From Streptomyces iakyrus (GTDB taxonomy: Bacteria; Actinomycetota; Actinomycetes; Streptomycetales; Streptomycetaceae): a stretch of 64,000 nucleotides of DNA. Below the pieces are notes generated by a model, which searched no databases, had not been told where the DNA came from, and was given only the letters and a program-made list of their open reading frames with translations. Every line of letters begins with the position of its first letter. Positions within the stretch are counted from its first letter, which is position 1. The position numbers were made by a program, and so were the translations under genes. Shown here piece by piece: positions 25,138 through 34,796 of this stretch. The DNA is taken from positions 1 through 64,000 of the forward strand of contig NZ_JNXI01000037.1 in NCBI RefSeq assembly GCF_000717055.1, written 5' to 3'.

Positions 25138-26745
25138 GTGGTGACCTTGGACGTACGGCCTCAGCTGCTCGACGCACTCTCCGCCCTGCGCGACCGTGTC
25201 GCCGCCGCACGCTTCCCGCTGCCCCTGGCGGGGGCCCCACGCGCGCGTGCCAACCGCGACGAACTCCTCGCGCAGCTCGACGACTACTTGGTGCCCCGGT
25301 TGCGGGACCCCGAAGCGCCGCTTCTGGCCGTCGTGGGCGGGTCGACCGGAGCCGGGAAATCGACGCTCGTGAACTCCCTCGTCGGTCGGCGGGTCAGCGA
25401 GGCGGGCGTGCTGCGGCCCACGACACGCACCCCCGTGCTGGTCTGCCATCCGGAGGACCACCACTGGTTCAGCGGGATGAGGGTGCTGCCCGACCTCACA
25501 CGCGTCTGGGTGCCCCAACAGGAGTCCACCGACGACCTGCTGCTCCCCGGCGAGGACCCAGCGCGCGTACTGCGCGTCGAGAGCGCCGAGACGCTCCCGC
25601 CCGGCCTCGCCCTCCTCGACGCGCCCGACATCGACTCCCTGGTCTCCGACAACCGGGTCCTGGCCGCCGAACTCATCTGCGCCGCCGACATCTGGGTCAT
25701 GGTCACCACGGCCGCCCGCTACGCCGACGCCGTCCCCTGGCACATGCTGCGCACCGCCAAGGAGTACGACGTCACCCTCGTGACCGTGCTCGACCGGGTG
25801 CCTCACCAGGTGGTGAACGAGGTCTCGCGGCAGTACGGGGCCCTGCTCACCAAGGCCGGGCTCGGCGAGGTGCCGCGCTTCACGGTGCCCGAACTGCCCG
25901 AGTCCGCCTGGGGCGGCGGGCTCCTGCCGGCCTCCGCCGTCGCCCAGCTGCGCACCTGGCTGGTGCACGTGGCCCAGGACCCCGCAGCCCGGCAGCAGGT
26001 CCTCGCCCGTACGGCCTACGGCGTCCTCGACTCCCTCAAGTCCCGGATGCCCGAGCTGGCCGGGGCCGCCGCCGCTCAGTACGCCGCCGCCCTGCGGCTC
26101 ACCTCCGCCGTCGAAGGGGCGTACGACAGCGAGCACGCGCGCGTGCGGGGCCGGTTGCAGAGCGGGGCGGTCCTCGCCGGGGACGCGCTCAAGCGGTGGC
26201 GCGCCTTTCCCCTGGACTGCACCGCCGCCGAACTCCTCGACGCGCTCGTGGAGAGCCTCAGCGCGCTGCTGCTGTGCGCCGTCACCGCCGCCGACGAGCG
26301 CATCGGCGACGCCTGGCGGCGTGAACCGGCCTCCAGCGCCCCGGAGCTCGCCGCACACGACTCCGGCGCCGACAGCGCCGAGCACCGCATCGGACTCGCC
26401 GTACGGCGGTGGCGGCGCGAGCTCGAAGAGCACGCCGAGGACGAGGTGCGCGAACTCGACCGCAACCTCGCGCCCGACCCTGAACTCGTCGCGGCCCTGG
26501 TCGCCACCTCCCTGCTGGGCGGCCGCCGGGGCCGGATGGCGGGGGAGGGCCTCGCCGAGCGGATCGGCGCCCATGGAGCGCTGCGGCTGCGCGACCGGGC
26601 CGGGCGACTGCTCACCCAGCACGTGGACCGGGTCATGCACGCCGAACGCGAGCGCCGGCTCGCTCCGCTCGACGCGCTCGACGTCCTCCCCGAGCCCCAG
26701 GCGGAGCTCATCGCCGCGCTGTCCGTACTGCAGAAGGAGAGGTGA
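25138..26745 (+). CDS. dynA: dynamin-like GTPase DynA
   Basis: 535 aa from GTG 25138. The GTPase domain has the P-loop [19 protein letters not shown] (about residues 62-80), switch candidates [14 protein letters not shown] [12 protein letters not shown] (G3, Asp) and TVLDRVP (G4). A long helical middle and assembly region follows with no membrane helix. The next gene encodes a similar GTPase with membrane helices and the one after it SsbB. This arrangement fits dynAB, shown in S. venezuelae to stabilise FtsZ rings in sporulation septation; the assignment rests on remembered context. Start could also be GTG 25141 or ATG 25099. Confidence 0.75.
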   Translation: MVTLDVRPQLLDALSALRDRVAAARFPLPLAGAPRARANRDELLAQLDDYLVPRLRDPEAPLLAVVGGSTGAGKSTLVNSLVGRRVSEAGVLRPTTRTPVLVCHPEDHHWFSGMRVLPDLTRVWVPQQESTDDLLLPGEDPARVLRVESAETLPPGLALLDAPDIDSLVSDNRVLAAELICAADIWVMVTTAARYADAVPWHMLRTAKEYDVTLVTVLDRVPHQVVNEVSRQYGALLTKAGLGEVPRFTVPELPESAWGGGLLPASAVAQLRTWLVHVAQDPAARQQVLARTAYGVLDSLKSRMPELAGAAAAQYAAALRLTSAVEGAYDSEHARVRGRLQSGAVLAGDALKRWRAFPLDCTAAELLDALVESLSALLLCAVTAADERIGDAWRREPASSAPELAAHDSGADSAEHRIGLAVRRWRRELEEHAEDEVRELDRNLAPDPELVAALVATSLLGGRRGRMAGEGLAERIGAHGALRLRDRAGRLLTQHVDRVMHAERERRLAPLDALDVLPEPQAELIAALSVLQKER

Positions 26746-26748
26746 CCG

Positions 26749-28569
26749 GTGACCGTCACCGACCAGGACCCCACCGAGCACGCCGATCAGCCGGACGACG
26801 ACGCCCACGGCAACGGCGGCGGCGCCACCGGCCGGAGCACCCCGGACGGCGAGCGCGCGACACGTACCGACTCCACCGAGACCTGGGACGACGGACTCAT
26901 CGCGCGCCGGGTCGCCGAGACAGCCGAAGGAGACAGGTTTCCCATGACGGACAACCGCTCCGCCGTCCCTCCGACGGTGACCCCGCTGGTGTACGACGGG
27001 GCGCTGCGCTCACGGCTGGAGGCCCTGCGCGAACTCGTGGGGCTCTCCCGCACCCGGCTCGACAGCAGGACGCTCTCGGGTGCCGGCCGGGTACTCGACG
27101 AGGCGTCGGCGCGGCGCAGGCTCTCCGGGCAGCACACCGTCGTCGCCATCGCGGGCGCCACCGGCAGCGGCAAGTCGCAACTGTTCAACGCGCTCGCCGG
27201 GGTGACCATCTCGGAGACGGGCGTACGCCGTCCCACCACCGCCGCGCCCATCGCGTGCAGCTGGAGCGACGGGGCCGCCGGCCTCATCGAACGGCTCGGG
27301 ATCCCGCCCCGGCTGCGCCGCCGGCCGTTGCCGACCGGGGACGGCGAGTCGCCGCTGCGCGGACTCGTCCTGGTCGACCTGCCCGACCACGACTCCGCGG
27401 CCGTACAGCACCGCCGGCACGTGGACCGCATCCTCGGACTCGTCGACGCGGTCATCTGGGTCGTCGACCCGGAGAAGTACGCCGACGCCGTCCTCCACGA
27501 GCGCTATCTGCGGCCGATGGCGGCCCATGCCGAGGTCATGTTCGTCGTCCTCAACCAGGTCGACCGGCTGCCCGGGGAAGCCGCCGAGCAGGTTCTCGAC
27601 GATCTGCGGCGGCTCCTCGACGAGGACGGCATCGCCCTCGGGGAGTACGGCGAGCCGGGCACGACCGTGCTCGCGCTGTCCGCGCTCACCGGGGACGGTG
27701 TCGGAGAACTGCGCGAGGCGCTGGGCCAGTTCGTGTCGGAACGCGGGGCGGCGAACCGCCGCATCTCGGCCGACGTGAACATCGCCGCGGCACGGCTGTG
27801 GCCCGTCTACGCCACACAGCGGCGGACCGGGCTCAGCGAGCAGGCCCGCGAGGAGTTCTCCGACCGGCTCGCGGACGCGGTGGGCGCCACGGCGGCGGGC
27901 GAGGCGGCCGAGCGCGCCTGGCTGCGCAACGCCAACCGGGCCTGCGGCACGCCCTGGCTGCGGCTGTGGCGCTGGTTCCAGGACCGCGGCGAGCCCACGA
28001 CGGGCCGGCTCCCCTCGCGACCACAGGCCGACGAGGAGGCGACGGCCCGTCAGCGGGTCGAGCAGGCGGTACGGACCGTGGCCGACCGGGCGTCGGCCGG
28101 GCTGCCGGCGCCCTGGGCGCAGGCGGTGCGCGAGGCGGCCGTCCGTGGTTCGCAGGGGCTGCCCGAGGCGCTGGACGAGCTGACCGCGCGCGCGGGCGTG
28201 CCCGCGGGGCGGCCGCCGCGTCCTGGGTGGTGGCCGGTGGCCGTCCTCACCCAGGCGTGCATGACGATCCTGCAGTTCCTGGGCGGTCTGTGGCTGCTGG
28301 GCCAGATCATCGGGGTCATGGCGCCGAACCTGGGGGTTCCGGTGCTGCTGATGGTGATCGGCATCGTCGGCGGACCGCTCATCGAGTGGAGCTGTCGGAT
28401 GGCGGCCCGCGGCCCGGCCCGGCGCTACGGCCTGGAGGCGGAACGCCGGTTGCGGGAGGCGGCGGCCGGATGCGGCCGGGCCCGGGTCCTGGATCCGGTG
28501 GCGGCGGAGCTGTTGCGGTACCGGGAGGTCCGGGAGCAGTACGGGAGGGTGGTCGGGGCGGGGCGGTGA
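26749..28569 (+). CDS. dynB: membrane-bound dynamin-like GTPase DynB
   Basis: 606 aa. GTG 26749 begins three bases after the dynA stop and has AGGAGAGG upstream. The first 80 residues are disordered and acidic. The GTPase domain has AIAGATGSGKSQLFNALAG, VRRPTTAAPIA, DLPDHDS and LNQVDRLPG. Two membrane helices lie near the C-terminus (CMTILQFLGGLWLLGQIIGVM and the following LGVPVLLMVIGIVGGPL), then a helical tail. DynB is the membrane partner that recruits DynA and contacts SepF-type divisome proteins in S. venezuelae. Confidence 0.78.
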   Translation: MTVTDQDPTEHADQPDDDAHGNGGGATGRSTPDGERATRTDSTETWDDGLIARRVAETAEGDRFPMTDNRSAVPPTVTPLVYDGALRSRLEALRELVGLSRTRLDSRTLSGAGRVLDEASARRRLSGQHTVVAIAGATGSGKSQLFNALAGVTISETGVRRPTTAAPIACSWSDGAAGLIERLGIPPRLRRRPLPTGDGESPLRGLVLVDLPDHDSAAVQHRRHVDRILGLVDAVIWVVDPEKYADAVLHERYLRPMAAHAEVMFVVLNQVDRLPGEAAEQVLDDLRRLLDEDGIALGEYGEPGTTVLALSALTGDGVGELREALGQFVSERGAANRRISADVNIAAARLWPVYATQRRTGLSEQAREEFSDRLADAVGATAAGEAAERAWLRNANRACGTPWLRLWRWFQDRGEPTTGRLPSRPQADEEATARQRVEQAVRTVADRASAGLPAPWAQAVREAAVRGSQGLPEALDELTARAGVPAGRPPRPGWWPVAVLTQACMTILQFLGGLWLLGQIIGVMAPNLGVPVLLMVIGIVGGPLIEWSCRMAARGPARRYGLEAERRLREAAAGCGRARVLDPVAAELLRYREVREQYGRVVGAGR

Positions 28570-28803
28570 GACCCGGGGCAGCTTCGTCACCCACGCCGCC
28601 CCACCCGTCACCTCTCACCCCGTCACCCGTCGCCCCGTCATCACCCTTCCGGGTGACGGCGTTGTCCACAGGCACCCGGCGATCCACAGCGCTCAGCGGG
28701 CCCGGCCCGGCGACGGCAGTCTGGACGACACAGCCGTACGGGACGGGCCCGTACGCGTGTCGGCCCGGTGCGCTGCCGCACTCCGGGCGAGGGAGGGTTC
28801 ACG

Positions 28804-29280
28804 ATGAACGAGACGATGGTCTGCGCGGTGGGCAGGGTGGCGACGCAGCCGGTGTACCGGGAGGTGGCGTCCGGCCCGTCGGCGAGGTTCCGGCTGGCGG
28901 TGACCGCACGCTACTGGGACCGTGAGAAGAACACGTGGACGGACGGGCACACCAACTTCTTCACGGTGTGGGCCAACCGCCAGCTGGCCACGAACACGGC
29001 GGCGTCGCTGACGGTCGGCGAGCCCGTGATCGTGCAGGGCAGGCTGAAGGTGCGGACCGATGTACGCGAGGGGCAGAGCTGGACGTCGGCGGACATCGAC
29101 GCCGTGTCGATCGGACACGATCTGGCCTGGGGCACCTCGGCCTTCAGGCGCGCCGGCAAGGCGGAGACGGCACCTGCGCCGACCCAACCGGAACCCAACT
29201 GGGAGACATCGCCCGATGGTTCGGCGGAACCATCGGACCAAGCGGCTCAACAGCATTCGGAGCCAGCGGTATTGACATAG
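28804..29280 (+). CDS. ssbB: paralogous single-stranded DNA-binding protein SsbB
   Basis: 158 aa. GGGAGGG precedes the ATG. The OB fold shows CAVGRVATQPVYREV, ARFRLAVTARYWD, TNFFTVWANRQLATN, GEPVIVQGRLKVRT and the final strand before DAVSIGHDLAWGT. The C-terminal tail is short, ends PAVLT and lacks the acidic DDDIPF-type tip of SsbA. That fits SsbB, which is dispensable for replication and needed for chromosome segregation in sporulation. Co-orientation with dynAB suggests a shared sporulation role. Confidence 0.88.
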   Translation: MNETMVCAVGRVATQPVYREVASGPSARFRLAVTARYWDREKNTWTDGHTNFFTVWANRQLATNTAASLTVGEPVIVQGRLKVRTDVREGQSWTSADIDAVSIGHDLAWGTSAFRRAGKAETAPAPTQPEPNWETSPDGSAEPSDQAAQQHSEPAVLT

Positions 29281-29566
29281 CGTCAACCACCGCACCGCAT
29301 CCGCCCGCCCGCCCGAACTACGGCTTATCGCCCGGTGCACCCGAACGATCAGGGGTGGATTTGTCGATAAGCCCTGCCCACGAGGGATCTTGGCGATAAC
29401 GATTCCGAGTCGGATCACTCGTCCGACCGTCTGACCGGCGGGCGGGGTCCGCCGCGTACCTAGGATGCCGGACATGGTTCTCGGGTCTCTTGTGTCCTGT
29501 GAGGCCTCTGATTCTGCTGGTGGGACCGTCCCCCCACGTCAACGGTCCTGCTCGAAGGGGAATTCG

Positions 29567-30976
29567 GTGTTTGCTTCGTTCTCTGAGGTGTTCGTACGCA
29601 GGCGAGCGGCGACCCGTCTCGCCACCGCGACAGTGGTGTCCGGGCTCGTCGCCGCGGGCGGTCTGGCCGGTGCCGGCCGGGCGGTCGCCGACGAGACGAC
29701 GCAGAGACAGGGCGGAGCGGCCGCGACGATAGGTGGCCTCAAGACGTACGGAGCGGCAGTGATACACGCTGGCACCGGCGACCAGGAGATCTCGGCGGGC
29801 CTGTTCGAGATGTCCGTCGACGGCGGCGGCATGCTGCAGACGTACTGCGTCGACCTCCACAACCCCACGCAGCGGGACGCCAAGTATCACGAGACGCCCT
29901 GGAGCGGCACGTCCCTGGGCAGCAACAAGGACGCCGGCAAGATCCGCTGGATCCTGCAGAACTCGTACCCGCAGGTGAACGACCTCGCGACGCTGGCGCG
30001 AAAGGCGGGCGTGCGCGGCCCGCTGACCGAGCAGGACGCGGCGGCCGGCACCCAGGTGGCGATCTGGCGCTACTCGGACGACGTGGCCGTCGACGCCCTC
30101 GACCCGCAGGCCGAGCAGCTCGCGGACCACCTGGAGAAGAGCGCCCGCGACCTGCCCGAGCCCCGGGCCTCGCTCACCCTGGAGCCGCCCGCCGTCTCCG
30201 GCCGGCCGGGGGAGCGGATCGGACCGGTGACGGTGCGCACCAACGCCGGCAGCGCGACGGTCACCCCGCCCGCGGACGCCGCCACGAGCGGGGTGCGGGT
30301 CGTCGACAAGCAGGGCAAGGCCGTCACCAGCACGTCCGACGGCGGGCAGGTGTTCTTCGACGTGCCCGAGGACGCGGCAGCCGGTACGGCGGACCTGACC
30401 GTGCAGGCCTCGACGACCGTGCCGGTCGGCCGGGCCTTCGCCTCGGAGAACCGCAGCCAGACCCAGATCCTGGCCGGCTCCAGCGAGTCGACGGTGTCCG
30501 CGACGGCCGGGGCGACCTGGGCGAAGCAGGGCCCGGTCCCGGCGCTGTCGGCGGCGGAGAACTGTGCCGAGGGCGGCGTCGACATCATCGCGTCCAACCA
30601 GGGCGACGAGCCGTTCACCTTCGAACTGGCCGGCCTGGAGCACACCATCGCCGCCGGCGAGACCCGCACGGTGACGGTGCCGCTCCAGGAGGACCAGGCC
30701 TACGACTTCACGATCAACGGCCCGGGCGGCTTCGAGAAGCGCTTCACCGGCATGCTGGACTGCCGCACGCGCAGCAGCGACACCGGCACCACCACCCAGA
30801 CCCTCAGCGAACCGAGCCCGGCGACGGTCGGCGGCACCGCCACGGACACCAACCTCGCCGAAACGGGCAGCTCGGAGATCACCCCCGTGATCGTGGGCGT
30901 CGCCATCGGCCTGGTCCTGATCGGCGGGACGACGCTGGTCGTGCTGCGGCGCAGGGAGGCCACGGCGGGCGAGTGA
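29567..30976 (+). CDS. thioester-domain surface protein with sortase signal
   Basis: 469 aa. GTG 29567 follows GAAGGGG. A signal peptide (VVSGLVAAGGLAGAGRAVAD) precedes a thioester domain: the Cys in QTYCVDLHNP and the Gln in GTQVAIWRYSDD could form the internal Cys-Gln thioester of TQXA/TED adhesins, which bind targets covalently. Two beta-rich domains follow, then a Thr/Ser-rich stalk, LAETG, a membrane helix (VIVGVAIGLVLIGGTTLVVL) and RRREA. It should be attached to peptidoglycan by a class E sortase. Confidence 0.88.
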   Translation: MFASFSEVFVRRRAATRLATATVVSGLVAAGGLAGAGRAVADETTQRQGGAAATIGGLKTYGAAVIHAGTGDQEISAGLFEMSVDGGGMLQTYCVDLHNPTQRDAKYHETPWSGTSLGSNKDAGKIRWILQNSYPQVNDLATLARKAGVRGPLTEQDAAAGTQVAIWRYSDDVAVDALDPQAEQLADHLEKSARDLPEPRASLTLEPPAVSGRPGERIGPVTVRTNAGSATVTPPADAATSGVRVVDKQGKAVTSTSDGGQVFFDVPEDAAAGTADLTVQASTTVPVGRAFASENRSQTQILAGSSESTVSATAGATWAKQGPVPALSAAENCAEGGVDIIASNQGDEPFTFELAGLEHTIAAGETRTVTVPLQEDQAYDFTINGPGGFEKRFTGMLDCRTRSSDTGTTTQTLSEPSPATVGGTATDTNLAETGSSEITPVIVGVAIGLVLIGGTTLVVLRRREATAGE

Positions 30977-31041
30977 CCGGCCGGGCGGCGACGCCCGGGC
31001 CGCTCGCGCCCTCCGTCAGCGCCCTCCGCCAGCGCCGGCCG

Positions 31042-32040
31042 TCAGCGCCGGGCGAGGAGTTCGAGGGTGTCGATCACACGGTTCGAGAAGCCCCACTCGT
31101 TGTCGTACCAGGCGACCACCTTGATGTGGCGGCCGTCGACGCGGGTGAGGGCCGAGTCGAAGATCGACGAGGCCGGGTTGCCCGTGATGTCGGCGGACAC
31201 GAGCGGGTCCTCGGAGTACTCGAGGACGCCGGCGAGCGGGCCCTCCGCCGCGGCGCGGTAGGCCGCCAGCACGTCGTCGCGCGTCACGTCACGGGCGACG
31301 GTCGTGTTGAGCTCGACGATCGAGCCCACCGGAACCGGCACGCGGATCGAGTCGCCCGACAGCTTGCCGTCGAGGTTCGGCAGCACGAGACCGATCGCCT
31401 TGGCGGCCCCCGTCGTGGTCGGCACGATGTTGACGGCGGCGGCGCGGGCGCGACGGGCGTCACGGTGCGGGCCGTCCTGCAGGTTCTGCTCCTGCGTGTA
31501 GGCGTGCACCGTCGTCATGAAGCCGTGCTCGATGCCCGCCAGCTCGTCGAGCACCGCGGCCAGCGGCGCGAGCGCGTTGGTCGTGCACGAGGCGTTCGAG
31601 ACGACCGTGTGCACGTCCGGGTCGTACGCGTCGGTGTTGACCCCGAACGCGAGCGTGACGTCGGCGCCGTCCGACGGCGCACTGACGAGCACCTTCTTCG
31701 CGCCGGCGTCGAGGTGCGCACGGGCGGCCTTGGCCGAGGTGAAGCGGCCGGTGGCTTCGAGGACGATGTCGACACCGAGTTCGGCCCAGGGGAGCTGCGC
31801 CGGCTCGCGCTCGGCGAGCACCTTGATGCGACGGCCGTCGACCACGAGGGCGTCCCCGTCGGCGGTAACCGGGCGGCCCAGCCGGCCGGCCGTCGTGTCG
31901 TAGGCGAGCAGCCGGGCGAGGGTGGCGGGCTCGGTGAGGTCGTTGACGGCGACGATGTCGAGCTCGCTGTCGCGTTCGAGCAGTGCGCGCAGCACATTGC
32001 GTCCGATGCGGCCGAATCCGTTGATCGCGATGCGCGTCAT
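31042..32040 (-). CDS. gap: type I glyceraldehyde-3-phosphate dehydrogenase
   Basis: 332 aa. NAD-binding start MTRIAINGFGRIGRNVLRAL, active-site SNASCTTNALAPL with the catalytic Cys, the His in TVHAYTQEQ, and WYDNEWGFSNRV near the end. The ATG at 32040 follows GAAGGGAC. Streptomyces often have more than one gap gene; this one stands alone, so whether it is the main glycolytic enzyme cannot be judged. Confidence 0.95.
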   Translation of the reverse strand: MTRIAINGFGRIGRNVLRALLERDSELDIVAVNDLTEPATLARLLAYDTTAGRLGRPVTADGDALVVDGRRIKVLAEREPAQLPWAELGVDIVLEATGRFTSAKAARAHLDAGAKKVLVSAPSDGADVTLAFGVNTDAYDPDVHTVVSNASCTTNALAPLAAVLDELAGIEHGFMTTVHAYTQEQNLQDGPHRDARRARAAAVNIVPTTTGAAKAIGLVLPNLDGKLSGDSIRVPVPVGSIVELNTTVARDVTRDDVLAAYRAAAEGPLAGVLEYSEDPLVSADITGNPASSIFDSALTRVDGRHIKVVAWYDNEWGFSNRVIDTLELLARR

Positions 32041-32166
32041 GAGTGGTGGTGTCCCTTCGATCTCTCCGGTTCGCCACCAGCGTCGCGGCACGCGGACGCC
32101 CGGGACAGCGGCGTGATCGCCACGGTTCAAAAGGATCGCGCCACGGACAGCGCCACGGCCTGCCGG

Positions 32167-33123
32167 CTACTCGCCCCGGGCGAAGGTGCGCCGGTACTCG
32201 CTCGGCGTGGTGCCGAGGATGCGCTGGAAGTGCAGCCGCAGATTCGCGCCGGTGCCCAGACCGACGTCGGCGGCGATCTGCTCCACGCCCCGTTCCGAAC
32301 GCTCCAGTAGCTCACGGGCCATGTCGATACGGGCGCGCATGACCCACTGCATGGGTGTGTACCCCGTGTCCTCGACGAAGCGTCGCGACAACGTACGGGG
32401 CGAGACCGCCGCGTGCCGCGCGAGCACGTCGAGGGTGAGGGGCTTGCCGAGCCGGCGCAGCGCCCACTCCCGGGTGGCGGCGAACCGCTCGCCCAGCGGC
32501 TCGGGAACGCTGCGCGGCACGTACTGCGCCTGGCCGCCGCTGCGATAGGGGGCCGCGACCAGGCGCCGGGCCGCGTGGTTCGACGCGGCCACTCCGAGGT
32601 CGCCGCGCAGGATGTGCAGGCACAGGTCGATGCCCGAGGCGGCACCCGCCGACGTCAGGACGCTGCCCTCGTCCACGAACAGGACGTCCTCGTCGATCCG
32701 GACGAGCGGATGCTTCGCCGCGAGCGCCCGTGAGTAGTGCCAGTGCGTCGTGGCGCGTCTGCCGTCGAGCAGGCCCGTGGCGGCGAGCGCGAAGGCACCC
32801 GTCGAGATGGCGGCGAGCCGCGCGCCCCGGGCATGGGCCGCGATCAGCGCGTCGACGACGGCCCGCGGCGGGTCGTCGCGGTCCGGGAACCGGTAGCCGG
32901 GGATGAAGACGATGTCGGCCCATGCCAGCGCGTCGAGCCCGTGCGCCACGTCGTACGACAGACCGTCGCCGCCGGTCACGAGCCCGGGCGCCGCCCCGCA
33001 CACGCGCACCTCGTACGGCATGCTCGCCCGGGTCGTGAACACCTGCGCGGGAATGCCGACGTCGAGCGGCTTGGCCCCCACGAGCACGAGGACGGCGACG
33101 CGATGCAGGCGGGAGGACGGCAC
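32167..33123 (-). CDS. GlxA-family transcription regulator (DJ-1/PfpI plus AraC HTH)
   Basis: About 318 aa. The N-terminal DJ-1/PfpI-like domain reads VAVLVLVGAKPLDVGIPAQV, with the nucleophile-elbow region AISTGAFALAATGLLDGRRA (Thr in place of the usual Cys). The C-terminal AraC DNA-binding domain has LDVLARHAAVSPRTLSRRF and IAADVGLGTGANLRLHFQRI. GTG 33123 is a tentative start; GTG 33156 is possible. Its promoter region now lies only 80-odd bases from the left end of the integrated element, so integration may affect its control. Confidence 0.85.
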   Translation of the reverse strand: MPSSRLHRVAVLVLVGAKPLDVGIPAQVFTTRASMPYEVRVCGAAPGLVTGGDGLSYDVAHGLDALAWADIVFIPGYRFPDRDDPPRAVVDALIAAHARGARLAAISTGAFALAATGLLDGRRATTHWHYSRALAAKHPLVRIDEDVLFVDEGSVLTSAGAASGIDLCLHILRGDLGVAASNHAARRLVAAPYRSGGQAQYVPRSVPEPLGERFAATREWALRRLGKPLTLDVLARHAAVSPRTLSRRFVEDTGYTPMQWVMRARIDMARELLERSERGVEQIAADVGLGTGANLRLHFQRILGTTPSEYRRTFARGE

Positions 33124-33206
33124 GGGGACAGCGTACGAGGGAGCAGGTACTCCCACCCGGTTCGTCCAGCAGCCCTCATGAACCCCCAGGTCAGCCGCCC
33201 CCACCC

Positions 33207-33251
33207 ATACGCGTTTCCACCCAGGGCTGGCGGTACGGCAAGATGGGGTGT
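33207..33251 (+). repeat. left attachment site (attL)
   Basis: 45 bases that match 51019-51063 except for two central bases (GG here, CC on the right). It starts atacgcgtttccacccag and ends ctggcggtacggcaagatgg plus five bases. It is 65 bases from the end of int. Confidence 0.88.
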
Positions 33252-33276
33252 TACTTGCCGTGAGAGGGCATAAAAA

Positions 33277-33313
33277 GGCCCCTCACCAGCGGTTTTCCTG
33301 CCGATGAGGGGCC
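33277..33313 (-). terminator. intrinsic terminator of the int operon
   Basis: Perfect 9-bp stem (33277-33285 with 33305-33313) followed, in the minus direction, by five T. It begins four bases past the int stop codon and protects the attachment site and GlxA gene from the long leftward operon. Confidence 0.88.
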
Positions 33314-33316
33314 GTG

Positions 33317-34597
33317 TCAGGCGGCTTGGGCCGTCTCTGGGCCGTCGGGCGTCTCCGGGCCGTCATGAGCGTGACCGGTTGCCCGGTACATCGCGGAGAT
33401 GGCTTTCCGGGTACGGGTCTCGCTGGACGGCATGAGGTGGGTGTAGACGCGGAGGGTGAACCCTGGGTCACTGTGGCCGAGGTAGAGACTCAGGGCCTTG
33501 ATGCTCTCCCCGGCGTCCAGGAGAACCGAGGCGTAGAAGTGGCGTAGGGCGTGCATGCCGTGTTCGCGGGCGGCGGCGTAGCGCTGGCCCTTTTCGGGGG
33601 CCGGGATGATGTCGGCGGATGCGAGGGCGGGTTTCCATGCCTGGTCGTTGAACGCCTGGCTCCAGATGGCTGCGCCGATGCCGCTCGTGAAGAGGAGCCG
33701 GTGTGTGACCTTGGGGCCGGTCGGGGTCAGCCAGGGCAAGGTGACGTCGACGGGAGGAAAGGCAGCCGTGTGGTCACGGAGCGCGGCTGACACCTCCGGG
33801 TCGAGGGGGACGTCACGCAGCTTGCCCCGCTTGGGCGGGGCAAAGACCAGCGTGCCGCGAACCTTCTTGACCTGCTGGCGGACGTAGAGCCAGCCGAGGT
33901 CTCCGATGTTGTCGACAGCCAGGCCGAAGATCTCACCCTGCCGCAGGCCGCACCCGGCACCGAGGTCGACCATGGCCCGGTAGCGCTCAGGGAGGCCGGA
34001 GCGTACGCCGAAGACCTGTTGCGCAGTCCACGGATGAACACGTGACGGCACGGGACGAGGCGCCTTTACCGATCGAGCGCGGCAGGGATTGGAGGCCAGG
34101 AGTCGATCATCCACGGCCGCATTCAGAACGGAGGAGACGGCGTCGAAGATGAGGCGCCGGTACTGGGCGGAGGCTACGGCGTCTTCGAGCTGGCGGTTCC
34201 AGTCGCGGATGTGCTCGGGCTGGAAGGAACCGATGGGGCGGGTTCCAAGGTAGGGCAGGGCGTGAAGGCGGAGCCTGCCTTCCACGGCGGCCCTACTGGT
34301 CAGATCGGTCGTGAGGGCGGCCAGCCAACGGTCGGTGTACTCGCGGAAGGTGGTGCGAGCGGCCCTCGGGTCGATGTACTGCCCCCGGGCCATGTCGGCT
34401 TCTACGTTGGTCAGCCAGGTGTCCGCCAAGCGCTTCTGCTTATCTGGGAAGCTCTTCGACTTCTCCGTGCCGTCCGGGCCGATGTAGCGGGCGCGGTAGC
34501 GCATGCCCGTGCCGTGGCGGTCGGTCTTGACCTTGCGAGTCTTGCCGTCCGCGCCCACCTCGGTCCGGTACCAACGGTCCTGGATGTGCCCGGCCAT
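33317..34597 (-). CDS. int: tyrosine recombinase (AICE integrase)
   Basis: 426 aa. An N-terminal arm-binding and SAM-like core-binding region precedes the catalytic domain. Catalytic residues are the Arg in GAGCGLRQGE, HxxR in MHALRHFY, the His in LGHSDPGFTLRVY and the Tyr in YTHL. The start overlaps the xis stop by one base (TGATG). It integrates the element between the 45-bp repeats, and excision needs Xis. Its end lies right at attL, as is usual. Confidence 0.93.
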   Translation of the reverse strand: MAGHIQDRWYRTEVGADGKTRKVKTDRHGTGMRYRARYIGPDGTEKSKSFPDKQKRLADTWLTNVEADMARGQYIDPRAARTTFREYTDRWLAALTTDLTSRAAVEGRLRLHALPYLGTRPIGSFQPEHIRDWNRQLEDAVASAQYRRLIFDAVSSVLNAAVDDRLLASNPCRARSVKAPRPVPSRVHPWTAQQVFGVRSGLPERYRAMVDLGAGCGLRQGEIFGLAVDNIGDLGWLYVRQQVKKVRGTLVFAPPKRGKLRDVPLDPEVSAALRDHTAAFPPVDVTLPWLTPTGPKVTHRLLFTSGIGAAIWSQAFNDQAWKPALASADIIPAPEKGQRYAAAREHGMHALRHFYASVLLDAGESIKALSLYLGHSDPGFTLRVYTHLMPSSETRTRKAISAMYRATGHAHDGPETPDGPETAQAA

Positions 34598-34794
34598 CAG
34601 GCAGCCTCCCCGAGCTGGGAGTCCACCCAGGCCCGCACGTCATCCGGGTCGAAGCGGAGATGTCGGCCGACTCGGAAGCCGCGGGGGCCGGTGCGCTTAC
34701 GGCGCCACTGGTAGACGGTCTCGACGCTGGGCAGCTCGAACATCTCAACCAGGTCCTCAGGCGTCAGGAACCGGTTCGGCAGCTCTGAGGCCAT
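34597..34794 (-). CDS. xis: excisionase, MerR/Xis-like helix-turn-helix
   Basis: 65 aa. It reads FLTPEDLVEMFELPSVETVY, then QWRRKRTGPRGFRVGRHLRF and DPDDVRAWV, the compact winged-helix of AlpA/Xis proteins that bend att DNA and bias recombination to excision. GAGGAG, inside the end of repSA, stands eight bases before the ATG, and the stop overlaps int. Confidence 0.88.
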   Translation of the reverse strand: MASELPNRFLTPEDLVEMFELPSVETVYQWRRKRTGPRGFRVGRHLRFDPDDVRAWVDSQLGEAA

Positions 34795-34796
34795 GG

